Made by a program: the position numbers and the translations under genes. A stretch of DNA of 64,000 nucleotides from JAENWD01 sp963796915 (lineage in GTDB: Bacteria; Acidobacteriota; Vicinamibacteria; Vicinamibacterales; JAENWD01). Within the stretch, counting starts at the first letter, position 1. Each line of letters starts with the position of its first letter. The stretch lies in NCBI GenBank assembly GCA_963796915.1, contig CAWCNI010000004.1, forward strand, positions 682,001 through 746,000. Direction: 5' to 3'. A model generated the notes under the pieces. It did no database searches. It had not been told where the DNA came from and saw nothing but the letters and a program-made list of their open reading frames with translations. This document shows, piece after piece, positions 1 to 6,684 of this stretch.

Positions 1-801
1 AAGAAGAACGAGCTGAACATCTACGACATCCCAATCGCGCTGATCACCGACCAGTACCTGCAGTACCTCAACGTGATGCAGGAGCTGAATCTCGACCTGG
101 CCGGCGAGTTCCTCGTCATGGCCGCGACGCTGATTCACATCAAGTCGCGACTGCTGATTCCGCGCCCGACCACGGACCTGCCCGGTGACCTGGACGAGGA
201 GGACCCGCGTGAAGCGCTCGTGCGCCGGCTGCTCGAGCACCAGCGCTTCAAGGCCGCCGCCGAGCTGTTGCACGAACGCGAGACGCTCCGCAACGCGCAG
301 CACCGCCGGCCCGATTCTGCGATCGCCGACGTGACGGGCGAGGATGTCGAGCCGGAGCTCGAGGTCGATCTCTTCAGCCTGCTGGCGGCGTTCCGCGGCA
401 TCCTCGAACGCGCGAAGACACGGCCGAAGGTCATCCTGCCGCCGGAGCAGATGTCCATCGAGGAGCGGATCGATCAGCTGCTCGAACGGCTGTCGGAAAC
501 CGAGGCCGTCGGCTTCGAGGAGCTCTTCGCCGACGCCAACTCACGCCAGGACCTGATCGTCACGTTCCTGGCGCTGCTCGAGATGATCCGGCTGAAGCTG
601 ATTCGCGCGTTCCAGTCCGGCAGCTTCGGGCCGATTCGGGTCTATCGACGGGCCAGGCCGGCCGACGCCCCGCATCCCATTGGCGACCCGCAGGACAGCT
701 ACGACCAGCACCATCAGAGCCCGCGCCCCGGCACGACCGGCGACGTCGATCCGACGCCCGGTAGTCCTGCCGATCCGGGCTCGACGGACGAGGACTCATG
801 A
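1..801 (+). CDS. scpA: Segregation and condensation protein A, 5' truncated by window edge
   Basis: ScpA is the kleisin subunit of the bacterial SMC-ScpAB condensin, which organises and segregates the chromosome. The reading frame is open from base 1 and starts with KKNELNIYDIPIALITDQYL, a hallmark of the ScpA N-terminal region, so the true start lies upstream of the window; the first internal ATG (position 76) would lose this block. 266 residues are visible. The centre matches the family (helical, acidic linker) and the C-terminal region near residues 150-205 (LIVTFLALLEMIRLKLIRAFQ) fits the winged helix that binds SMC. The last ~45 residues are a Pro/Ser/Asp-rich tail. The stop overlaps the scpB start by 4 bases (ATGA), implying translational coupling. 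Confidence 0.93.
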   Translation, partial: KKNELNIYDIPIALITDQYLQYLNVMQELNLDLAGEFLVMAATLIHIKSRLLIPRPTTDLPGDLDEEDPREALVRRLLEHQRFKAAAELLHERETLRNAQHRRPDSAIADVTGEDVEPELEVDLFSLLAAFRGILERAKTRPKVILPPEQMSIEERIDQLLERLSETEAVGFEELFADANSRQDLIVTFLALLEMIRLKLIRAFQSGSFGPIRVYRRARPADAPHPIGDPQDSYDQHHQSPRPGTTGDVDPTPGSPADPGSTDEDS

Positions 802-1550
802 GCGACGACCACGCGCACAACGGCTCACCGGACAATCACGACGACGCCCCGGTCTCGGTGGACTCCCTGATCGCGCCGGCGGCGCCGGCGAAGGACAATG
901 AGGCCGCCGACGACGCGGCCGGCCTCGTCGGCATCGTGGAGGCCATGATCTTCGCGTCGCCCGAGCCGGTGACGCCGAAGCAGTTGTTCAAGCTCCTCGA
1001 CGCCGAGCCGAAGGAAGACGTGCTCGCCGCGGTGGCGGAGCTCAAACGTCGCTACGACCGGTCGGGCGGCCTGCAGCTGGTGGAAGTGGCCTCGGGATAC
1101 CAGATCGTGACGCGGCCCGAGCTGCACGAGTGGGTGCGGCGCCTGTTCCACGAGCGCACCGCGCAGAAGCTGTCGGTGCAGGCCCTGGAAACGCTGGCGG
1201 TCATCGCCTACAAGCAGCCGGTCACCGCGATGGAAGTGGCGGAGATTCGCGGCGTCAACACGTCGGGCGTGGTCGGCACGCTGCTCGAGCGGAACCTGGT
1301 GAAGATCAGCGGGCGCAAGCAGGTGGTCGGCCGTCCGTTCCTCTACTCGACCACCCGCGAGTTTCTCGATCGATTCGGCCTGAAAGACCTGACCGATCTG
1401 CCGCGGGTCGAGGACATGGCGGATGTCCTGGGGTTCGAGCCCTCGTTTCCCGGCGAGCAGCCGGGCCTTGTCGAAGAGCCTGCCACGCCCGAGGACCAGG
1501 CGGTCCTGGCCGGCGAAGAGGAACCAGGCGACCCCGATACGGAAGTCTGA
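798..1550 (+). CDS. scpB: Segregation and condensation protein B
   Basis: ScpB is the partner of ScpA in the SMC-ScpAB complex and acts as a dimer of two winged-helix domains. The 250-residue product has an acidic, low-complexity N-terminal tail of about 45 residues, then the conserved core starting GIVEAMIFASPEPVTPKQL. Further conserved blocks are LSVQALETLAVIAYKQPVT and RGVNTSGVVGTLLERNLV, which are diagnostic for ScpB. A Glu/Pro-rich tail follows. The ATG at 798 overlaps the scpA stop. The next gene, the rluB-like pseudouridine synthase, is convergent and only 12 bases away, so the usual scpA-scpB-rluB neighbourhood is kept but rluB is inverted. Confidence 0.95.
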   Translation: MSDDHAHNGSPDNHDDAPVSVDSLIAPAAPAKDNEAADDAAGLVGIVEAMIFASPEPVTPKQLFKLLDAEPKEDVLAAVAELKRRYDRSGGLQLVEVASGYQIVTRPELHEWVRRLFHERTAQKLSVQALETLAVIAYKQPVTAMEVAEIRGVNTSGVVGTLLERNLVKISGRKQVVGRPFLYSTTREFLDRFGLKDLTDLPRVEDMADVLGFEPSFPGEQPGLVEEPATPEDQAVLAGEEEPGDPDTEV

Positions 1551-1562
1551 GCGGCGCCGGCG

Positions 1563-2297
1563 CTACGCCAGGCCGGCGGCGGCCTTCAGGTTTCGCACTT
1601 CCGCAGGCGTCAGGTCGCGTACCTGACCCGCGCGCAACCCGGCGTCCGAGAGCGGACCGATCCTCACCCGGGTGAGACGTTCCACCGGATGGCCGACAGC
1701 CTCGCACATGCGGCGGACCTGGCGGTTGCGCCCCTCACGGATGGTCATGAACAGCGTGGCTGACGTCGCAGAGCGTTCGCGATCGCTCCGGGCCATGCGC
1801 ACCTCCGCCGGCGCCGTCCGCTTGCCGTCGAGCGGCACGCCTTTTTCCAGCTTCTCGATCGCCCGTTCGTCGGGCACTCCGGCCACCTGCACCTTGTAGA
1901 CCCGCTCCACTTCGTGCGAGGGGTGGGTGAGGGCTGCCGCCAGGTCGCCGTCGTTGGTCAAGAGCAGCAAGCCGTCAGAGTCGTAGTCGAGCCGGCCAAC
2001 CGGGTAGACGTACTCCCGGATTTCGCCCAGCAGGGACATGACGGTGCGGCGTTTCTGCGGGTCGCTGCGTGTGGTGACGTAGCCGCGGGGCTTGTTGAGC
2101 AGCAGGTAGCGGTAGCGCGCCACCGGCTTGACGCGCCGGCCGTCCACCTTGATCTCATCGCGCGACAGGTCGGCCTTGGTGCCCAGCTCGGTGACGGTCC
2201 GGCCGTTCACGCTGACGCGTCCCTGGCGGATGAGATCCTCGGCGGCCCGCCGCGACGCGATACCGGCCCCCGACAGCAGCTTCTGCAGGCGTTCCAC
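1563..2297 (-). CDS. rluB: Pseudouridine synthase, RsuA/RluB family
   Basis: Enzymes of this family isomerise uridine to pseudouridine in rRNA; the RluB branch acts on 23S rRNA near position 2605. The 244-residue protein begins with an S4 RNA-binding domain (MERLQKLLSGAGIASRRAAE, residues 1-60). The catalytic domain carries PVGRLDYDSDGLLLLTNDGD, where the Asp of GRLDYDSDGL is the family nucleophile, followed by YKVQVAG and EGRNRQVRRMCEAVGHPV. Length and motifs are typical. RsuA versus RluB specificity cannot be settled by eye; RluB is preferred because of its place next to scpAB. Confidence 0.9.
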   Translation of the reverse strand: MERLQKLLSGAGIASRRAAEDLIRQGRVSVNGRTVTELGTKADLSRDEIKVDGRRVKPVARYRYLLLNKPRGYVTTRSDPQKRRTVMSLLGEIREYVYPVGRLDYDSDGLLLLTNDGDLAAALTHPSHEVERVYKVQVAGVPDERAIEKLEKGVPLDGKRTAPAEVRMARSDRERSATSATLFMTIREGRNRQVRRMCEAVGHPVERLTRVRIGPLSDAGLRAGQVRDLTPAEVRNLKAAAGLA

Positions 2298-2331
2298 GGC
2301 GCTATGGTCGGGCGGGGCGGGCGCGGAGTCA

Positions 2332-3612
2332 ATGGGTGTATCGACAAGACACGCCGCGAGACACTACCATCGATGCGCACGTCAACTGTTGATACCGCCA
2401 TTGCATTTCGCTTCCCCTCTCTCGTGTGCGCGCCTGCTGGCGCTGCTGGCCGTGCTCGGCGTCGCCGTGCCGGTCGCCGCCCAGGATCCGGACACCCGCG
2501 AGGGCGCCATCGCCCAGGCCGAGGCGGCGAAGGCGCAGAACCTGCCGCCGGCGACGGAGACCAAGGCAGAGCGGGTCAGCGACGTCATCGACAACTTCCT
2601 CACGCCGAAGCCGCACGGCTGGTATCCGTACCTCGACAGCGTGTATTCGGGCGGCGGCTTCACGCTCGGGGCCGGCTATTCCTGGGCCTACCATGACCAG
2701 GCCACTTACGCGGTCCAGGGCCTCTACTCGATCAAGAACTACAAGTTGATCGAGGCCAGGGCGATGTCGCCCGGTCATCTCAACGGCAAACTGACGCTTG
2801 GGGGCGTCGTCGGCTGGCGAGACATCACACAGGCCGCGTACTACGGGCTGGGGATGAGCTCCACGATCGACGATCGCACCAACTTCGGGTTCGACGAGAC
2901 CTACGCTCAGGGCGACGCCACACTGCGGGCCTCCGACTGGACGCTGCTTGCGGGGACGGTGGCATTCGAGGACTACAACCTCGGGTCTCCTTCGGGGGCA
3001 CGCTCGCCGTCCATATTCGACGTCCACACGCCGGCGACCGCGCCTGGCCTGGGCGTGGACACGACATACGTGCATACCAGCGGCACCGCCGCCATCGACT
3101 GGCGGACCTCGCCCGGCTATTCGCGCACGGGCGGCTACTACGGCGTCACGCTGCACGACTACGCGAACACCAACGGCGACCTCGACTTCAACCGCCTGGA
3201 CGGGGAAGTCATTCAGCATTTCCCCATACTCCGTGAGACGTGGGTGTTCTCCGTCCGCGGGCTCGTCCAGACGTCGCTCGGCGACGACACGGTCCCGTAC
3301 TTCCTGCTGCCGTCGCTCGGCAGCGGCAGCACGCTGCGCGCCTACTCCAGCTGGCGCTTCCGCGATCGGAACTCGATGCTGACGCAGGCCGAGTTCCGGT
3401 GGATCCCGAACCGCCTCGCGATGGACATGGCGATTTTCTATGACGCCGGCAAAGTCACGAGCCGCGCCGAGGATTTCAGCTTCAAGGGCCTCGCGCACGA
3501 CTGGGGCATCGGCGTGCGGTTCCACGGACCGACCGCAGTGCCGCTGCGTATCGAGGTCGCCAGGGGCTCTGAAGGCATCAACCTGGTGTTCAGCGGCAAG
3601 GCCGCGTTCTGA
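2332..3612 (+). CDS. Outer-membrane beta-barrel protein, Omp85/BamA-like surface antigen
   Basis: Predicted 426-residue outer-membrane protein. A signal peptide lies around residues 30-50 (LLALLAVLGVAVPVAA, then Q), followed by a short Ala/Glu-rich segment. About 350 residues of alternating polar/aromatic strands come next, ending in Phe as expected for BamA-folded barrels. Blocks such as VPYFLLPSLGSGSTLRAYSS and AIFYDAGKV resemble the C-terminal barrel of the D15/Omp85 surface-antigen family. No POTRA domains are visible, so it is barrel only. The ATG at 2332 is the first in a leader of ordinary length; TTG at 2389 or 2401 would give a more compact signal peptide. The stop overlaps the next start as TGATG, so the two are probably co-translated. 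Confidence 0.72.
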   Translation: MGVSTRHAARHYHRCARQLLIPPLHFASPLSCARLLALLAVLGVAVPVAAQDPDTREGAIAQAEAAKAQNLPPATETKAERVSDVIDNFLTPKPHGWYPYLDSVYSGGGFTLGAGYSWAYHDQATYAVQGLYSIKNYKLIEARAMSPGHLNGKLTLGGVVGWRDITQAAYYGLGMSSTIDDRTNFGFDETYAQGDATLRASDWTLLAGTVAFEDYNLGSPSGARSPSIFDVHTPATAPGLGVDTTYVHTSGTAAIDWRTSPGYSRTGGYYGVTLHDYANTNGDLDFNRLDGEVIQHFPILRETWVFSVRGLVQTSLGDDTVPYFLLPSLGSGSTLRAYSSWRFRDRNSMLTQAEFRWIPNRLAMDMAIFYDAGKVTSRAEDFSFKGLAHDWGIGVRFHGPTAVPLRIEVARGSEGINLVFSGKAAF

Positions 3613-5270
3613 TGTCTCGCCTGCGACGTCTCGCCGGTCTCATCGCCCTGACCCTCGCGCTGGTCGGCCTCAGCATCGCCGGCACGCGCACCGCCGGCCA
3701 GAAATTCTTTCGCGACGATCCGTTGATGCGGGAGCCGGAGACCGCCGACGCCTCGCACGTCACCGGTCAGGACGTCGACCTGATTCCTGATCTGATCCTG
3801 AACCTGTTCACGCGTCCGGGCGATGCCGCGCTGAATGTCAGGGCCAAGGACATCAACACCGTCGACGAGGTGCCGGACTCGAGCTGGTTCACGAACCGCA
3901 ATCACGGCACGCCACTGACCCTGGAGCAGATCGCGCGCGGCCCCGACACCAGCACCGGTCCTGCGCCCGGCCACTGGACCGTGACGCGGGCCAAGACTGT
4001 CGGCTTCGCCCCGGGCTTCACCGCGAAAGACTCGGCAGGCGAGACGTGGTTCCTCGAGTTCGATCCAAAAGGTTACCCCCACGCCGCGACGGCGGCGGTG
4101 CTCGTGGCGACGAAGCTGTTCTGGGCGCTCGGCTATTACCAGGTCGAGTCCCACATCAGCAGTGTCCGTCTCGATCAGCTCGACATCGATCCGAAGGCGA
4201 CTGTCAGCCCGCGGCCCTGGCGCAAGCGGGCCATGACCCATGCCGACATCGAAAGCACTCTGCGGCGCGCGCAGCGCGAACCCGATGGCTCGTATCGCGT
4301 GGTTGCCGGAAAACTCCTGCCCGGCAAGATCGTCGGGCCGTTCAAGTACTACGGTACCCGCCACGACGACCCGAACGACCTCATTCCGCACGAGCACCGC
4401 CGCTCGCTGCGCGCGCTGAAGGTGTTTGGCGCCTGGATCAACCTGAACGACATGAAGGCGGGCAACACGCTCGACTCTGTCGTCGAGGAAAGCGGCAGGC
4501 ATCGCGTCCGGCATTACCTGCAGGATGTCGGCTCTACCTTTGGCGCCGGCGGCGCTGGTCCGCGCGAGTGGGACGAGGGCTACGAGTACGTCGTCGACCT
4601 CGACCCCACGTTCAAGCGGCTGGCCAGCCTGGGGTTCTATCTGCAGCCGTGGCAGACGGTGCCGTACACGGTCCTGCCCGAGGTGGGACGGTTCGAAGGG
4701 GACCACTTCGATCCCGAGGCCTGGGTGCCGCGCGTGCCGACGGCGGCATTTCTCCGCGCTCGTCCCGACGACACGTTCTGGGCCGCGCTCAGAGTGATGG
4801 CATTCACCGACGACCAGGTCCGCGCCGCTGTGCACGAAGGACAGTTCGGCGATCCCGCCGCAGAGCGCCTGCTGGGCGACGTCATGATCAAGCGCCGCGA
4901 CGCGATTGGCCGCGCCTACCTGCCCAAGATCACGCCGCTGACAGACTTCGCGCTCGCTGCGGACGGCGCGCTCACGTTTCGAAACGTGGCCACCGCTGTC
5001 GTACACCTGCCGCGCCCCGACGGCGGCTACCACGCGGAGTGGTTCGTCTTCGACAACGCGACGTCGGCGACCAGGTCGCTGGGGAAGACCGATGCAACGG
5101 GAAGCGAACAGATGATGGCGCCGCGGCTGCCCGATGGCGAGGGAACCATCATCAAGGTCGCGCTGACGGCGCCCGACAGCCGGCACGCGACGTGGTCCCA
5201 GCCAATCGATCTCTATTTCCGCAGGTCTGGCGACGGCTGGAAACTGGTGGGGCTCGAGCGGTTACAGTAG
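3612..5270 (+). CDS. Secreted protein of unknown function with kinase-like (HipA/Fam20-type) motifs
   Basis: 552 residues with an N-terminal signal or anchor segment (LAGLIALTLALVGLSIAG). I do not recognise a named family. Several features recall an atypical kinase fold. ETWFLEFDPKGYP with K153, followed by a helix ending ATKLFWALGYY, resembles the beta3-Lys and following helix of HipA-like proteins. NLNDMKAGN (D280, N285) has the D-x4-N spacing of a kinase catalytic loop. QDVGSTFG (D305) sits where the metal-binding DFG would be. A clear glycine-rich loop and helix-C Glu are not seen, so activity is unproven. It overlaps the barrel gene by one base, which suggests a shared role at the cell envelope. 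An 11-bp hairpin follows the stop. Confidence 0.6.
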   Translation: MSRLRRLAGLIALTLALVGLSIAGTRTAGQKFFRDDPLMREPETADASHVTGQDVDLIPDLILNLFTRPGDAALNVRAKDINTVDEVPDSSWFTNRNHGTPLTLEQIARGPDTSTGPAPGHWTVTRAKTVGFAPGFTAKDSAGETWFLEFDPKGYPHAATAAVLVATKLFWALGYYQVESHISSVRLDQLDIDPKATVSPRPWRKRAMTHADIESTLRRAQREPDGSYRVVAGKLLPGKIVGPFKYYGTRHDDPNDLIPHEHRRSLRALKVFGAWINLNDMKAGNTLDSVVEESGRHRVRHYLQDVGSTFGAGGAGPREWDEGYEYVVDLDPTFKRLASLGFYLQPWQTVPYTVLPEVGRFEGDHFDPEAWVPRVPTAAFLRARPDDTFWAALRVMAFTDDQVRAAVHEGQFGDPAAERLLGDVMIKRRDAIGRAYLPKITPLTDFALAADGALTFRNVATAVVHLPRPDGGYHAEWFVFDNATSATRSLGKTDATGSEQMMAPRLPDGEGTIIKVALTAPDSRHATWSQPIDLYFRRSGDGWKLVGLERLQ

Positions 5271-5272
5271 GC

Positions 5273-5302
5273 GCGAGGAACGGACCAGAGCCCGTTCCTC
5301 GC
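5273..5302. terminator. 11-bp inverted repeat between convergent genes
   Basis: GCGAGGAACGG and its exact complement CCGTTCCTCGC flank an 8-base loop just after the stop at 5270, in the gap before the convergent gene ending at 5353. There is no strong T-run on either side. It is best read as a bidirectional terminator or mRNA 3'-end stabiliser. Confidence 0.5.
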
Positions 5303-5352
5303 CAATTCGCGTCTCGTTCGCCCTTCAACTCCGCTCAGGACGAACGGTTCCG

Positions 5353-5967
5353 CTACTTCTTGACTTCAGATTTCACGTTCTGCAGGCGCACCGGCTCGCT
5401 GGCGTAGTTTTCCAGCTCGATGGTGTTCTTGTCCTTGTCGAACGAGATCTTCGTTGCGACGGACATTTTTCCCTCGCCCTTGCCGTCCTTGTCGAGCTGA
5501 AACTGCATGAGCGTGAACGGGTAGTCCATGCTGCGCCCCGAGTTGCGGGCTTCGTTGAAGCCGATGTAGCGATCGGTCGCGATCACCACGCGCCGGCCGC
5601 CTTCCGGCAGCGGTGTCTGCCAGGCGTAGTGCAGGTCGTAGCCGAGCCGGGCATGATGCGGGTCCGGGCCCTGCCACTGCGGGAACCACATCCGGCCGAG
5701 CGGCTTGGTCTTCTGCAGTGCCTTCAGCAGCGCATTCTGGCCTTTGTCGAGCATCGTCGTGATGAGCAGCTTGCGCTCGTCGGCCAGGGACCAGGCGTTG
5801 ACGTCCACCATCAGCAGTTGATTCGCGCCGGTGGCGATGTTGCTCATGTTCACGGCGAAAGCTTCGATGTGCAGCTTCTCGTCGTTGGTCTGCGCGTGTG
5901 ACGGGACCACGAGCGCCGCGATCGCGATGGCGGCAGCGGCGGTGGCCGTGATGAGTCGTGTCTTCAT
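5353..5967 (-). CDS. Secreted protein of unknown function
   Basis: 204-residue product with a clear signal peptide (MKTRLITATAAAAIAIAALVVPSHAQ, cleavage after SHA). The mature part has no motif I recognise. It includes a conserved-looking core near residues 85-145 (GRMWFPQWQGPDPHHARLGY, RRVVIATDRYIGFNEAR) and ends in a Lys-rich tail. The start is supported by a GGAGAGA ribosome-binding site 8 bases upstream. It lies upstream in the same orientation as nothing obvious; the next gene on this strand (6001-6552) is also a small exported protein, 33 bases away, so the two may form one transcript. Confidence 0.62.
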   Translation of the reverse strand: MKTRLITATAAAAIAIAALVVPSHAQTNDEKLHIEAFAVNMSNIATGANQLLMVDVNAWSLADERKLLITTMLDKGQNALLKALQKTKPLGRMWFPQWQGPDPHHARLGYDLHYAWQTPLPEGGRRVVIATDRYIGFNEARNSGRSMDYPFTLMQFQLDKDGKGEGKMSVATKISFDKDKNTIELENYASEPVRLQNVKSEVKK

Positions 5968-6000
5968 GTGCGGGTTCTCTCCGTGTGTTCGGGTCGGCCG

Positions 6001-6552
6001 CTATTTCGCAGCCGCGACGCTGGTCAAGAGTGCCTGCGTGTAAGTAATGACGATCTTGTCACCGGCCTGGACGCCTTCGAGATTCTTCGGGTCCTGGATC
6101 TTGCGGGTGACGACAGAGCCGTCCTCCGTCTTGACGGTGATCGACGGGACGGCCGGGTCTACCGACACGACGGTCACGGTCATGGTGAGCTGACGCGACA
6201 TCGTGCCGCCAGGCGTCTTGCCGCCGCCGACGTCGACGCCGGCCTGCGCCATGTCCGGGGCGGCCGCGCCGGACTTCTTCACCTGGAAGACCAGCGACTC
6301 GTAGTACTTGAAGGTCACCTTGTCGCCGACCTTCAACTCGTCGAATCGAGTGATGCCGGGACCCGCCTGCACCATGTCGGTGGCGCCGGCTTCATCCTTG
6401 AAAGTGATCAGGCGGTTCGTATGATCGATCGCCTCGATGGTCACGGTCTTGGTGACCATGGCAGACTTCACGACCGGCGCTTTCTGGGCGGCGGCGGACA
6501 GCGGCAGCAGGCAGGCGCTCAGCACAAAGGCCGCGACTCGATGATTCCACAT
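6001..6552 (-). CDS. Small exported protein of unknown function
   Basis: 183 residues starting MWNHRVAAFVLSACLLPLSA, a signal peptide cleaved near AAAQ. The mature part contains two similar halves of the form TVTIEAIDHTNRLITFKDEAG ... LKVGDKVTFKYYESL and TVVSVDPAVPSITVKTEDGS ... VQAGDKIVITYTQAL. It therefore looks like a duplicated small beta domain of the kind seen in periplasmic DUF-type proteins with GD-V-F/I-Y motifs. The start at 6552 is chosen because a GAGGAGA ribosome-binding site precedes it; the frame stays open to 6846 but that extension is Arg/Pro-rich and overlaps the divergent kinase gene. Confidence 0.62.
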   Translation of the reverse strand: MWNHRVAAFVLSACLLPLSAAAQKAPVVKSAMVTKTVTIEAIDHTNRLITFKDEAGATDMVQAGPGITRFDELKVGDKVTFKYYESLVFQVKKSGAAAPDMAQAGVDVGGGKTPGGTMSRQLTMTVTVVSVDPAVPSITVKTEDGSVVTRKIQDPKNLEGVQAGDKIVITYTQALLTSVAAAK

Positions 6553-6664
6553 GGACGATTCTCCTCGGGCGCTCAGGCGCACCCCTTGACCTAGACGCCG
6601 GCAGGGCTCGCCGGGATCCCTCTGGCGAGGCCCGCGAGATGTCCCGCGCGGCCCGCCAACTGCG

Positions 6665-6670
6665 TAGAAT
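6665..6670 (+). promoter_or_regulatory. -10 element (TAGAAT) for the MASE1 histidine kinase
   Basis: TAGAAT would place transcription start near 6677, only 8 bases before the GTG at 6685. No ribosome-binding site lies in that interval. Confidence 0.4.
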
Positions 6671-6684
6671 AGCCCAGGACCGCT

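Noticed and set aside
2329..3525. 398-codon open frame opposite the Omp85-like gene
   Set aside because: Arg/Val-rich shadow frame typical of high-GC antisense sequence; no ribosome-binding site or domain, while the plus strand encodes a convincing barrel protein.
3438..5186. 582-codon open frame opposite the kinase-like gene
   Set aside because: Antisense shadow with biased Arg/Gly/His content and no recognisable motif; the plus-strand gene has a signal segment and conserved motifs.
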